In this document: in pieces, positions 16,924 through 26,098 of the stretch
Layout: every line of letters begins with the position of its first letter
Numbering within the stretch: position 1 is the first letter of the stretch
Assembly (NCBI RefSeq): GCF_012396615.1
Contig: NZ_JAAXPV010000001.1
Location: 1-64,000, forward strand
DNA from: Rothia terrae
GTDB taxonomy: Bacteria; Actinomycetota; Actinomycetes; Actinomycetales; Micrococcaceae
Length of the DNA stretch: 64,000 bases
Direction of reading: 5' to 3'
The notes under the pieces: generated by a model
What the model was told of the DNA's origin: nothing
Database searches by the model: none
The model's input: the letters and a program-made list of their open reading frames with translations, nothing else
Translations under genes and position numbers: made by a program

Positions 16924-18123
16924 ATGATTTTCCCGTACGAACACGTAGGCCGCGCCACCGGCCTGCTGAGTGAAACTGGGCAACAGACCTCAACTATCTT
17001 TGAAGAAATGTCTGCGCTGGCTCATCAATACGATGCCATCAATTTAGGGCAGGGCTTTCCAGATACCGATGGCCCCTCAGCGATGCTTCAGGCGGCACAG
17101 GACGCTATTGCAGAGGGGAAAAATCAATACGCAACCATCGCCGGGGATGAGGCTTTGCGCAAAGCCGTTGCCACCCATCAGCATCGCTTTTACAACGATT
17201 CACTATCAACCGACTGCGTTCTTATCACGGCAGGCGCGTCAGAAGCCATCGCTTCCGCCGTTGCCGCTTTCGTGCGGCCCGGTGATGAAGTCATAGTTTT
17301 TGAACCTTTCTATGACATCTACCCCGCAGCCATCGCCCAGGCCGGTGCAGTGATAAAAACGGTGCCGCTTGTGCCACCGACGTTCGATCCCGACTTGGAT
17401 GCATTGGAAAATGCCTTTTCACAGCGCACTCGCATGGTGATTTTCAACGACCCTCACAACCCCACCGGCACTGTTTTCTCGCCTCAGACGAAACATAAAA
17501 TAGCCCAGCTGACTGCTGAGCACGACGCGCTGATTCTTCAAGATGGGGTCTACGAGCATCTCACTTTTGATCACCAAAAGTTCTCGCCAATTTTTCTGAT
17601 TCCAGAAGCTAAAGACCGAACGCTGTTTGTATCTGCCATCTCTAAAACCTGTTCAGCAACCGGCTGGAGAATCGGCTGGGTGACCGGGCCACAGCATCTC
17701 ATTTCAGCCCTGAAAATTGTCAAAGGATATTTTTCGCATTCAGCAGCTGCTCCCCTACAAGTAGGCGCCGCGGCGGCACTAAACTCACCCGCATCCTTCT
17801 ATGACGGGCTGAAAGTCGCTTACCAGCAACAACGCGATATTCTGTTGCACGGTTTAGATAACACTGCCTGGAAGATGCAAAAACCGCAGGGCACTTTCTT
17901 CGCCGTTGCCGATGCCACCGATCTACTCGAAAAGATGGGTGCTAAGGACGCGGTAGAGCTAGCCACCGTGTTGCCGCGTGAAGCAGGCGTAGCGGTTGTT
18001 CCGCTCACGGCCTTTGCGACGAAGAACTATAAACCGGCGGTATCGACCTGGGTCAGGTTCGCCTTTTGTAAGCGGCCTGAAGTGCTTGATGCAGCGGTTG
18101 ATCGTTTGAAGACTCTTAGCTAG
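16924..18123 (+). CDS. PLP-dependent aminotransferase class I/II
   Basis: This fold-type I aminotransferase has 399 residues. The start ATG at 16924 has AGGAG 7 nt upstream; a GTG at 16909 is in frame but lacks a site. YEHLTFD and the PLP lysine in AISKTCSATGWRIGW are clear, as is FNDPHNPTGTVFSP. It resembles the methionine/kynurenine-type group (YbdL, KAT). Actinobacterial members of this group include DapC, N-succinyl-diaminopimelate aminotransferase. The substrate cannot be fixed from sequence. It lies between coaD and rsmD on the opposite strand. Confidence 0.88.
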   Translation: MIFPYEHVGRATGLLSETGQQTSTIFEEMSALAHQYDAINLGQGFPDTDGPSAMLQAAQDAIAEGKNQYATIAGDEALRKAVATHQHRFYNDSLSTDCVLITAGASEAIASAVAAFVRPGDEVIVFEPFYDIYPAAIAQAGAVIKTVPLVPPTFDPDLDALENAFSQRTRMVIFNDPHNPTGTVFSPQTKHKIAQLTAEHDALILQDGVYEHLTFDHQKFSPIFLIPEAKDRTLFVSAISKTCSATGWRIGWVTGPQHLISALKIVKGYFSHSAAAPLQVGAAAALNSPASFYDGLKVAYQQQRDILLHGLDNTAWKMQKPQGTFFAVADATDLLEKMGAKDAVELATVLPREAGVAVVPLTAFATKNYKPAVSTWVRFAFCKRPEVLDAAVDRLKTLS

Positions 18124-18185
18124 CCCTAGCAGACTTAAACCATTGATTTGTGATGCACATCTACAAAGTACGTTAGGGTTAAACC

Positions 18186-18758
18186 ATGAATGAACACTAC
18201 AACCTTCCCGCACTTCTGACAGAAAACTCGCTTATTTTCCAACAAACGAGCGGTTTCATGAGCAATGATTTTCAGATCCAGAACAGCGCAGAGCAAGTCT
18301 TAGGTGATTTTGTCACTCAAGGCGATGGTCTCTCGCGTATGGTCATGGGCAGCCGAAATTTCGATCTCATCGGCGCTGACGGTCTGGTCTACCTCAAATT
18401 AAACGGCGAAATAACGTTTGGACGCGACCGCTTTGAGATTTACAGCGGTAACGGCGAGCGCCTAGCTTCGGTGGTGCAAAATATTGCTTTGTTCTCAACA
18501 AAGGTCACCGTTGAAATGGCGCAGGGGCTTATTTTGACGTTGCAGGGGTCGCCGCTAAAGTTCGACTTCGATGTCCTGGCGGGCACCCATCGTGCCGCGG
18601 CCGTTTCACGTGCATGGGCTGGAATGGGCAAAGGGTTGATGGGACGCAGCAGGTACAACATTGAGCTCGACCCCGGTGCGCCGCCAGAGGTTCGTTTGGC
18701 GATTTTTGGCACAGTCTTAGCCCTTGATTTAATTCGCGCTAAAGCGAGCAAAAACTAA
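18186..18758 (+). CDS. LURP-one / scramblase-like domain protein
   Basis: This 190-residue protein matches the LURP-one-related fold (tubby/scramblase-like beta barrel). Recognisable stretches are ENSLIFQQTSGFMSNDFQIQ, DLIGADGLVYLKLNG and RFEIYSGNGERLASV, followed by a C-terminal hydrophobic helix (RLAIFGTVLALDLIRA). An alternative start at M25 (18258) would remove a poorly conserved leader. The role of such proteins in bacteria is not well known. It follows the aminotransferase by 62 nt and is probably its operon partner; a terminator lies 12 nt downstream. Confidence 0.7.
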   Translation: MNEHYNLPALLTENSLIFQQTSGFMSNDFQIQNSAEQVLGDFVTQGDGLSRMVMGSRNFDLIGADGLVYLKLNGEITFGRDRFEIYSGNGERLASVVQNIALFSTKVTVEMAQGLILTLQGSPLKFDFDVLAGTHRAAAVSRAWAGMGKGLMGRSRYNIELDPGAPPEVRLAIFGTVLALDLIRAKASKN

Positions 18759-18769
18759 ATTGTCATCAG

Positions 18770-18809
18770 AAAAACCGGTGGTACGCATCTGATCTACTAC
18801 CGGTTTTTT
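18770..18809 (+). terminator. Terminator after the LURP-one gene
   Basis: The stem AAAAACCGGTGGTA pairs with TACTACCGGTTTTT (one G-T pair) and ends in a T run, 12 nt after the stop codon. rsmD converges from the other side. Confidence 0.8.
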
Positions 18810-18813
18810 ATTC

Positions 18814-19389
18814 TCAAGAATTTTCTGGCTCTACAGGTTCGACGTACCACAGCGTTGTCTCGCCATACTGCTTAGTCGCAAACCGCTCTAGCCCTTGCGG
18901 AAGTAAAGGTTCTTCGCTGCGAGTGGATCGTTCAAGAACAATCACGCTACCCTCCACCACATGGGCAGTTAGTTTTTCCAACAGTAAATAGATATCGTCG
19001 TTAGAGACGGCATACGGCGGATCAATAAAAACCACGTCGAAGGGTGCCCCCGTGTAGTGCTCCGTGAACGATGCGGCGGTCATCTTGTGAACCTTTGACG
19101 TACCACTCACCGACTTACCCAGCAATGCTGCGTTCTTCTCAATCGCCGTAATAGCTTTGGGATAATGATCCACAAAATCAACATGGGTGGCACCGCGCGA
19201 TAAAGCCTCACAGCCTAAAGCTCCCGAGCCACCAAACAAATCGAGCACTCGAGCATCTTCAAGCACCTCGTACGCATCCAACCGAGAAAAAAGAGCCTCT
19301 TTCACGCGGTCTGTCGTTGGACGCGTGTTGTCACCCGGAACATTAGCTAAACGTTGACCACCGGCAATACCTGCAATAATTCGGCTCAA
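18814..19389 (-). CDS. rsmD: 16S rRNA (guanine-N2-)-methyltransferase RsmD
   Basis: RsmD methylates G966 (E. coli numbering) of 16S rRNA. It has 191 residues. The N-terminal RIIAGIAGGQRLANVPGDNTRPTTDRVKEALF motif, the SAM-binding VLDLFGGSGALGCEALSRGA and the catalytic FIDPPYAVS are diagnostic. The gene lies 33 nt downstream of recG, in the usual recG-rsmD order. Confidence 0.95.
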   Translation of the reverse strand: MSRIIAGIAGGQRLANVPGDNTRPTTDRVKEALFSRLDAYEVLEDARVLDLFGGSGALGCEALSRGATHVDFVDHYPKAITAIEKNAALLGKSVSGTSKVHKMTAASFTEHYTGAPFDVVFIDPPYAVSNDDIYLLLEKLTAHVVEGSVIVLERSTRSEEPLLPQGLERFATKQYGETTLWYVEPVEPENS

Positions 19390-19422
19390 AACACAATCCT
19401 CTCGTGAACGTATTCCATCATT

Positions 19423-22239
19423 CTAACCGCGGCCCAAAAATGCCTCAGAATCAGCATCTAGCGCGCGTTCCAATGTCCGGGCAATATCTGGATGGCGAGC
19501 AAGCGTTGGATCCTTTTCAACGAGCGCTCTGGCATCTTCACGGGCTTTTGCAATGAGAGAAGCATCCGTCAAAGCTCGTAACAACTTGAGCGTAGTCTTC
19601 TTACCGGACTGAGCAGCACCCAAGATATCCCCCTCGCGTCTTTGCTCTAAGTCGATCTTTGAAAGCTCAAAACCATCGGTGGTAGAAGCCAACGCTGCGA
19701 GCCTCTCTCTGGAAATACCATCGGAGTTCTGCTTAGTCACGAGCAGGCAGGTACCGGGCAAGGTTCCACGACCAATACGACCGCGAAGCTGATGAAGACC
19801 AGAAATGCCAAACCGGTCAGCGTCCATAATAATCATGAGCGTAGCGTTAGGAACGTTCACGCCCACCTCAATGACAGTAGTCGACACCAAAATATCAATG
19901 TCACCGGCATCAAAACGAGACATTACATCGGATTTAGCCGACGTATCCATTTTGCCGTGCAGAACCTCGATGCGAGTTCCTGCCAAAGCATCCACCGATG
20001 TCAGCTCTTCAAACATAGAGCTGACCGAAGTGAGCGGATCTCGTGATTTCTCCTGAGAATCCGTACCCAGCAAAGTGCTGCCGTCATCGCCGACCGAAGA
20101 ATCATCCTGACCAATTTTGGGCACAACCACGTAGACCTGGTGACCGGCGTCTACCTCTTCACGTGCGCGCTGCCAGAGCCTATCGCGCCACGCTGGTTTT
20201 TCGGCAAGAGGCACCACATGCGTAGTGATTTTCTGGCGTCCGGCAGGAAGCTGATCAAGTACTGAGGTGTCAAGGTCACCAAAAACGGTCATAGCAACGG
20301 TACGCGGAATGGGGGTTGCTGTCATGACGAGTCGGTGGGGCAATGCTCCGTTCGGTCCGCGCAAGGCATCGCGCTGTTCCACACCAAAACGATGCTGTTC
20401 GTCCACCACGACCATGCCGAGATCAGCAAATTGCACATTATGCGCTAAGAGGGCGTGGGTACCGATAACGATATGGGCAGCACCCGATGCCATATCAGCT
20501 AACACCTGTTTTTTCTCGCGAGCAGGCAGTGAGGCTTTGAGCAGAACCACATGAATACCGTGCGGATTCTTCTCGCTCACCAAGAGGTCACCCAAAATAG
20601 CGCACACGGAATTATAGTGTTGCTCCGCCAAAACCTCGGTGGGGGCTAGCATCGCTGATTGCGCGTGATTATCAGCCACCTGGAGCATGGCACGCAAAGC
20701 TACAACGGTTTTACCTGACCCAACATCACCTTGCAGCAACCGGTTCATCGGAGTGGAGGATGCGAGATCGTGGGCAATCTGCTCCCCAACTCTGTACTGA
20801 CCTTCGGTGAGGTTGTAAGGCAGAAGCTGTAGAAGTTTCTTAGCGTACCCGTTGGCGGTTGCGGGGCGAGCAACAGTGTCGTGTGCTGCACGGGCAGCGC
20901 GAGTCTTCGCAAGAGCGATCTGCAAGATAAACGCTTCCCTAAAACGCAAAGCGTAGTGAGCGGCGCGCCACGTTTCTTCGGTATCGGGAGTGTGCAGAGC
21001 GCGATACGTCCACGCTAGTGATGGGATTTTGCGGGCACGACGAACAGAGACCGGCAGCGGATCTTCAAGTTCTGATAACTTGGCGCGGTCAAGTACCTGC
21101 TCCATTGCAGTTGCAATTCTGTCGGTGGGTAACTTGGCTGGAGCCTTATAGACAGGAATGGGAGCCGTGGCGCGATTTTTAGCGCGCTCGATAGCGTGCG
21201 AGGACGCGCCGGTCAGGTCTTCGTCCCCGGCAAGTACTGCGTAATGCGGGTTTGTCAGCGTGAGTTCACCGCGGTAGGCACCCACTTTTCCTGAGAACAT
21301 CACATGATCGCCTGCATGGATTTCTCGTGCCGCTGTCCAAGCGTTGAAAAAAGACAGCGTCATGGTTGACTGATTGCGGATGAATCCCCCACCTTGCCAG
21401 CTGCCTAGCGTCGGCTCAAAGCCGGGGAATGCGCCGTACGTGTCAGCGTATCCTGAGGCGTTGCCTGCAATGCGCGGATGCGCCTGGTTGGCTCGCCCGG
21501 GTTGCACTCCAAACCCACCGGTGCTGGGGGTCGAGTCGGTTTCATCCAGCTGGTCTGTGATGGTGATTTCGGTGATCGATCCCCTACGCGAGTGCATGTT
21601 TCTGGTGCTGACGCTGAGCACTTTAGCTAGCAGGGTCGCGTCTTGACCTTCGACCAGCTCTGAAAAGCTGGTGAGCTCACCGCGAGGTAAATACTTGCGG
21701 GGGTAATATTCTAGAAATTCCCCCACAGTGGAGATACCCAGGTGAGTGGCTATGCTTTTAGCTGTTGCATGGTGAAGATAGTTTTTGAGCGGCTCATTTT
21801 CGAGGCGGTTTTCCTCGCTGTAGTGTTCTTTCGCCTCTTTGACCTTGTTAGCTATTTCTTGTTGTTCGGGGCTGAGTTTTTGTTTCTGACGCGTTGATGG
21901 CGCTGGTTTGCGGGATTTTGTCTTTGTCTTGGAAGTGGCCTGAATCTTCTGTGAAGCCTTGGTTTTAGAGTTTTTTGAGGTACTGCTCTGGCGAGGCTTA
22001 CGCGTTTTTTGGCGCGCTGTCGCCTGTTTCTTGGGCTCATGTGGGCTGCTCTGAGTTATTTCCTGCGCAACAGCTAAGAGATCAGGTTGAGTCACCTCGG
22101 GCTGTTTCTTATGTGAAGACTCAGCACGCTTGATAGAGCGAGCGTCCTGGGTTCTCTGAGGCGTCTTCTCTAACCGCGCGGTATCGGGCAGGTCAAAAAG
22201 CGTTTCAAAATCAGTATCGGGTGTAGTTTCGTCTGACAT
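19423..22239 (-). CDS. recG: ATP-dependent DNA helicase RecG, extended
   Basis: RecG remodels stalled replication forks and Holliday junctions. The helicase core is complete: GDVGSGKT, DEQHRFG, TATPIPRT, STTVIEVGVNVPNA and QLRGRIGRG. The protein has 938 residues, far above the usual 690-760. Two additions explain this. Residues about 1-150 form a low-complexity tail rich in Lys, Gln, Thr and Ser (about 65-125 strongly basic). A roughly 55-residue Gly/Ala/Pro-rich insert (about 235-290) lies inside the OB-fold wedge domain. Its start overlaps the stop of the DAK2 gene (TAATG), so the two are probably coupled. Confidence 0.95.
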   Translation of the reverse strand: MSDETTPDTDFETLFDLPDTARLEKTPQRTQDARSIKRAESSHKKQPEVTQPDLLAVAQEITQSSPHEPKKQATARQKTRKPRQSSTSKNSKTKASQKIQATSKTKTKSRKPAPSTRQKQKLSPEQQEIANKVKEAKEHYSEENRLENEPLKNYLHHATAKSIATHLGISTVGEFLEYYPRKYLPRGELTSFSELVEGQDATLLAKVLSVSTRNMHSRRGSITEITITDQLDETDSTPSTGGFGVQPGRANQAHPRIAGNASGYADTYGAFPGFEPTLGSWQGGGFIRNQSTMTLSFFNAWTAAREIHAGDHVMFSGKVGAYRGELTLTNPHYAVLAGDEDLTGASSHAIERAKNRATAPIPVYKAPAKLPTDRIATAMEQVLDRAKLSELEDPLPVSVRRARKIPSLAWTYRALHTPDTEETWRAAHYALRFREAFILQIALAKTRAARAAHDTVARPATANGYAKKLLQLLPYNLTEGQYRVGEQIAHDLASSTPMNRLLQGDVGSGKTVVALRAMLQVADNHAQSAMLAPTEVLAEQHYNSVCAILGDLLVSEKNPHGIHVVLLKASLPAREKKQVLADMASGAAHIVIGTHALLAHNVQFADLGMVVVDEQHRFGVEQRDALRGPNGALPHRLVMTATPIPRTVAMTVFGDLDTSVLDQLPAGRQKITTHVVPLAEKPAWRDRLWQRAREEVDAGHQVYVVVPKIGQDDSSVGDDGSTLLGTDSQEKSRDPLTSVSSMFEELTSVDALAGTRIEVLHGKMDTSAKSDVMSRFDAGDIDILVSTTVIEVGVNVPNATLMIIMDADRFGISGLHQLRGRIGRGTLPGTCLLVTKQNSDGISRERLAALASTTDGFELSKIDLEQRREGDILGAAQSGKKTTLKLLRALTDASLIAKAREDARALVEKDPTLARHPDIARTLERALDADSEAFLGRG

Positions 22240-23090
22240 TAGTGACCCAACGAGGTAGTACGTAGGTTTTCGACTTCACCTGCTGCCTGAAGAGCAGAGA
22301 TGGCGGCTTCTTCTGTCGTTACGTGCACGTGTACCGCCCAGCGCGCAGGTTCACCGTTACCTACCCGCGCGATGCTCAAGGAATCTCCCATGGCTTCTAA
22401 AGAGTTACGCAAAGTGCTCATGGTCAGAAGATCTGCGGTCACAGTTGCCATCACTTCTACACCGGAGTCTTTGGACGCGTGAGACTGACGATGTTTTACT
22501 GCCAGATGTGCGGTGAGAAATTCTGCATCGTATCGAGCTGCCCGCGACGGTTGCCCGGCTACTTGGGCTAACGCATCGATGACATACAGAAAGCCCAGCG
22601 CACCAGCATCCACAACATTGGTTTCGCTTAATGCCGGAAGTATTGAAGTAGTTTCTCGCACTGTCTGTTCAGCGCAATCGCGGGCATCATCTAGATTCTT
22701 TACACTGCCGATAGCTTTCATCACCGTTAGCATTGTGCCCTCGACAGGAGTCGATAAAGACTTCTCAGCAACCCTTGCAGCTGCAGCGAATCCTTCAACA
22801 CAACGGACTGCTGATTGTGCATCGTCATGCACAAACGGAGCCAAACTGTTGAGCCACACACTCAATAGTGTGCCTGAATTGCCACGGGCGTTGTTCATAG
22901 CACTCTCTGCGAAATCAGCGAAGCTACTATTTTCGCGGCTCTCACGAATACGGGCTAGAGTTCCCGCCATATTAGAACCCGTGTCAGAATCGGGCACCGG
23001 GAAAAGGTTTAGAGCATTGAGACCTTGCGCGCGATCAGACAGAACTTGTTCCGCGCTAGTCAGCCAGGTCCTCCACCATAGACTGTCCAA
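22239..23090 (-). CDS. DAK2-domain protein (fatty-acid-kinase-like)
   Basis: This DAK2 (dihydroxyacetone kinase L-like) domain protein has about 284 residues. LNLFPVPDSDTGSNM carries the metal/ATP-binding aspartates, and NNARGNSGTLLSVWLN is the next conserved loop. The frame is open from 23129. The TTG at 23090, after GGGTGGG, makes the protein start at the conserved LDSLWWRTW, so I prefer it; it then overlaps thiL by 35 nt. FakA has a similar N-terminal domain plus an EDD-binding region, which is missing here. In actinobacteria this gene regularly precedes recG. The exact substrate is not established. Confidence 0.82.
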   Translation of the reverse strand: MDSLWWRTWLTSAEQVLSDRAQGLNALNLFPVPDSDTGSNMAGTLARIRESRENSSFADFAESAMNNARGNSGTLLSVWLNSLAPFVHDDAQSAVRCVEGFAAAARVAEKSLSTPVEGTMLTVMKAIGSVKNLDDARDCAEQTVRETTSILPALSETNVVDAGALGFLYVIDALAQVAGQPSRAARYDAEFLTAHLAVKHRQSHASKDSGVEVMATVTADLLTMSTLRNSLEAMGDSLSIARVGNGEPARWAVHVHVTTEEAAISALQAAGEVENLRTTSLGH

Positions 23091-24111
23091 AATGGTCCCA
23101 CCCTTTCGACTCCACAGATACTCCATCAACGGTAACGGCAGAATCTAGTTTTTCGCGACACGTGCCGATGCGGGTGAACTCAGTTGGCAGTTCAGCATCG
23201 GCAGGAAATGTTGCAAGCAATCCATGATTTTCTCCGCCGGTCAATACCCATTCTAAAGCCAGATGTTCCGGTGAGTTGCTGAGCAAAGAAGCAGTATTCT
23301 CTAAGGGCGTGATAAACCGGCGCAGGCTTTCAGTCTCAAAGTCGATAGTAATGCCAGAGGCATCGGCTATTCTCGAGGCATCTTTCAGCGGACCATCAGA
23401 TACATCAAGCATCGCTGTTGCTCCGGCTAGTCGAGCTTTCTCGCCAGCTTTCAGCGGTGATTGAGGACGCTGCTGGGCAGCAATGCACGCAAGGGCGGGT
23501 TCTTCAAGATCGGGTAACTGTTCAGTTTCCAGTAGCGCTAACCCGGCAGCAGCTGTGCCGAGTGCTCCTGCAATAGCTACCTGATCGCCCGCATGCGCCC
23601 CCGATCGTAAAACGGGCTGAGGCGTCAGCCCCAGTGCAGTAACGGTTACTGAAAGCTCCGTGGACGTTCCAAGGTCACCACCAGCGACGGTGCAGGCCTC
23701 AGCACCAAGAGCGGCACAGGCATCCACCATTCCTTGAGCAAAATCTTCAAAAAACTGCACCGGGGATGATTTCGGGCAAGAAATAGAGACCACCATTGAG
23801 ACAGGCTGAGCACCCATAGCCGCCACATCAGCTAGATTTTGTGTGGTGGCCTTCCACCCAATGTCATACCCGGTGGTAGTGAGCCCGCTGGGCCACCGCC
23901 AACGAAAGTCTTGGTTTTCCACCTGCGTGTCAGTGGTAACAACTGTCTGTCCCCCGCGTAAATCCAGCACAGCGGCATCGTCACCAGGGCCCACGATGAG
24001 GTGTGAGAAACCAGCCTGACGCACCGATTGCTGCCGCTGCAATAAAGTGGGCGTGAACCGTGCCAGCACCTCAGACTCTGAACTAGATTCAACACGGTCA
24101 ACAGATGGCAT
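23056..24111 (-). CDS. thiL: Thiamine-monophosphate kinase
   Basis: ThiL phosphorylates thiamine monophosphate to the diphosphate cofactor. It has 351 residues, of the PurM/AIR-synthase-like fold. VGPGDDAAVL, TTDTQVENQDFRW, NLADVAAMGAQP and TVAGGDLG are the metal and nucleotide motifs; LDVSDGPLKDASRIA is the C-terminal one. Its ATG comes 2 nt after the stop of the Pro-rich gene, and its 3' end overlaps the DAK2 gene. No TPP riboswitch was recognised nearby. Confidence 0.94.
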   Translation of the reverse strand: MPSVDRVESSSESEVLARFTPTLLQRQQSVRQAGFSHLIVGPGDDAAVLDLRGGQTVVTTDTQVENQDFRWRWPSGLTTTGYDIGWKATTQNLADVAAMGAQPVSMVVSISCPKSSPVQFFEDFAQGMVDACAALGAEACTVAGGDLGTSTELSVTVTALGLTPQPVLRSGAHAGDQVAIAGALGTAAAGLALLETEQLPDLEEPALACIAAQQRPQSPLKAGEKARLAGATAMLDVSDGPLKDASRIADASGITIDFETESLRRFITPLENTASLLSNSPEHLALEWVLTGGENHGLLATFPADAELPTEFTRIGTCREKLDSAVTVDGVSVESKGWDHFGQSMVEDLAD

Positions 24112-24113
24112 GA

Positions 24114-25376
24114 CTACGACTTTCGATTGGTAGCGATAAAGATTCGGATAATCACAGCGATGCTGGTAAGGGCAAGGGCACTAAATGCGGCAAGAGGCAA
24201 AGACCCAGAAATTAGACTTTCGCCGCGCATCACGTTGCCGTAAGTATTAGACCCGCCAGCTACGCTCTTGGTGTCCTTAGCCCCGTTTACGCCAAAGTTT
24301 GAGCCCGCAGTTAGTCGGCCACGTTCTTTAGGTTCGGTGGCATCCAAGTAACTACTAACCCATTCAGCCGCTCCGGGAATCTGTCCTTCTTGCAAACTTC
24401 CTGAGCCGTGAAAAATTGAGCCTAGCGTTGAACCTACAGTATTACCTGTTTTGTCGTTGCGTGCATCCGGTTTGCTTTGCACACCGAATGTCATCAAGGG
24501 TCGATTGGCCTGTTCAATAATGTGAGCAGATTGAGGAAGCTGCTCTGAGCTGGGCACCTGTTGTGCAGGTGCTTCTTGGTGAGTCGGTGAGGACTGAATA
24601 CTGAACCGCGGAGCAACTACCTGCGCTGGATTCACGTCATTTTGAGGAACGTTCGGGGCAGGTACCGGCAATGACGCATTGGGGCTACTCGGTTGCTCTG
24701 GTGCAACGGACGGTGCTGGTTGAGGAACCACCGAATCAGGTGAAACCGGCTGAACCGGCTCATTGTGTGTAGCCTCAATAGTAGGAGTCGGAGCCACTGG
24801 CTCAACAGTGTGTTCAGTGGGTTCGGGAGTTACCGGACTCGGTGAAACCCTCGGGTGGTGATCCGCTGTAGCACCGGTTATGTCAGGAACTGGAGTCTGC
24901 GTGGCTTCATCGCTTTCTTCAGGAACCGGTAGCTGAGTTTCTTCCCCGGGCACATCTGTCGACTCCGCAGTAGGAGCAGGAGTCGGGTTCACGGTAGGCG
25001 CAGCTGTTGGAATGTCAGAGGGAGCTGGTGACTGCGATTCGTCAACGGGAGAAGTTGGTGTCGGCTCACCGGCAGATGAACTCGGCACCGGCTCAGTGAC
25101 GGAGGGAGCTGGCACCGGAGATTCGGCAGGAGCGACAGTACTGGGCTGAGAAGTAGGCACTTCTGCGGGTGTAGGAACAACCGGTGTGGCAAGAACAGTC
25201 GAAGAAGGTTGCGGAGAAACAGGCGTCGCAGATTCCTGTACGAGCACTGGAGAATCCAGTTGCTCTCCCTGCTGAATAGGATCGGCCCATGCACCCGCCC
25301 CGCATGCAACAGCAGCTACAGCAGCTACAGAACCCGCTGCTACCGCTACCAGAGAGCTTCGGTTAAGACTACGCAT
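24114..25376 (-). CDS. Secreted Pro/Ser/Thr-rich protein with C-terminal anchor
   Basis: This 420-residue protein begins with a signal peptide (MRSLNRSSLVAVAAGSVAAV, cleavage likely after AGAWA near residue 31). A mucin-like region of about 250 residues follows, built from irregular TPVVPTP, SPVPAPS and PTPAPT repeats. A charged segment comes next, then one membrane helix (about 394-413) and the short tail TNRKS. There is no LPxTG motif. It is probably a surface-exposed, anchored stalk protein spanning the cell wall. It is translationally close to thiL (2-nt gap), an odd partner for a vitamin enzyme. The family is not recognised. Confidence 0.75.
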   Translation of the reverse strand: MRSLNRSSLVAVAAGSVAAVAAVACGAGAWADPIQQGEQLDSPVLVQESATPVSPQPSSTVLATPVVPTPAEVPTSQPSTVAPAESPVPAPSVTEPVPSSSAGEPTPTSPVDESQSPAPSDIPTAAPTVNPTPAPTAESTDVPGEETQLPVPEESDEATQTPVPDITGATADHHPRVSPSPVTPEPTEHTVEPVAPTPTIEATHNEPVQPVSPDSVVPQPAPSVAPEQPSSPNASLPVPAPNVPQNDVNPAQVVAPRFSIQSSPTHQEAPAQQVPSSEQLPQSAHIIEQANRPLMTFGVQSKPDARNDKTGNTVGSTLGSIFHGSGSLQEGQIPGAAEWVSSYLDATEPKERGRLTAGSNFGVNGAKDTKSVAGGSNTYGNVMRGESLISGSLPLAAFSALALTSIAVIIRIFIATNRKS

Positions 25377-25508
25377 ACCTGAAGAGACCTCTTTCGTCCT
25401 GACGAATTACTGGTTTAGCATACCCGCATCGTTCTTTTCTCTCAATGAGCAGAACCACCTCAACCAACCTTGTCGGTCCCCTTCTTCATCTCGTATTAGG
25501 ATAGAGGG

Positions 25509-26018
25509 GTGAATGCTGTGGGTCTTAAACGAATTGTAAGTATGGGTGCTTTCGGTCTGCTTCTGACTGCTTGCTCAAGTTCTGTAAACCTTGACGCCGC
25601 TCCGGATGCTGCTAACCCTGATTGCGCCAAAGCCATGATTGCTATGCCCGATGAATTAGCTGGTTTCAAACAACGCGAAACCACTGCGCAGGGAACCTCA
25701 GCGTGGGGTGACCCTACCGCTATCGTGGTCAAATGCGGCGTCAGCATTGAGCAACCTGTCACAGATGTCTGTGCCGAAGTCAACGGTGTTGATTGGATCA
25801 TCAAACCGACTGAAGACGCTGATTCTCAAGGGGTTTCTCCAGAGCAGTCAGCGACCGGCACCTGGACGGCTACCACCTTCGGTAGAACCCCAGCCATTCA
25901 AGTAACGTTCAACGCCGACCAGGTGCCATCCTCAACGCTCCTGAGCGGAATTAATTCAGCGGTACAGCAGATTGACCAGAGCCAACAATGCTTGAACATG
26001 GATGACACGCAGGCATAG
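25509..26018 (+). CDS. DUF3515 lipoprotein
   Basis: This 169-residue exported lipoprotein has a signal sequence ending in the lipobox LLTAC (Cys22 lipidated). DUF3515 hallmarks are DCAKAMIAMPDELAGF, the SAWGDPTAIVVKCGV core and CAEVNGVDWI. The GTG start at 25509 follows AGGATAGAGG; a second GTG at 25518 is possible. Its place between ddl and thiL is common in actinobacteria, which hints at an envelope role, but the function is unknown. It ends just before a strong bidirectional terminator. Confidence 0.88.
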   Translation: MNAVGLKRIVSMGAFGLLLTACSSSVNLDAAPDAANPDCAKAMIAMPDELAGFKQRETTAQGTSAWGDPTAIVVKCGVSIEQPVTDVCAEVNGVDWIIKPTEDADSQGVSPEQSATGTWTATTFGRTPAIQVTFNADQVPSSTLLSGINSAVQQIDQSQQCLNMDDTQA

Positions 26019-26043
26019 CTAATAACCTTATATTGAGGCACAC

Positions 26044-26082
26044 AAAAGGGAGGGCTCACTTTGGCAGTGAGCCCTCCCTTTT
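26044..26082. terminator. Bidirectional terminator between DUF3515 gene and ddl
   Basis: A perfect 17-bp stem (AAAAGGGAGGGCTCACT and its complement) has a 5-nt loop. T runs occur on both strands, and it lies between two converging genes. Confidence 0.9.
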
Positions 26083-26098
26083 ATACGATGTCTAAAGC

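Noticed and set aside
22513-23148. 211-codon plus-strand frame opposite the DAK2 gene and thiL end
   Set aside because: It mirrors the codon pattern of the conserved minus-strand genes and lacks a start signal or recognisable motif.
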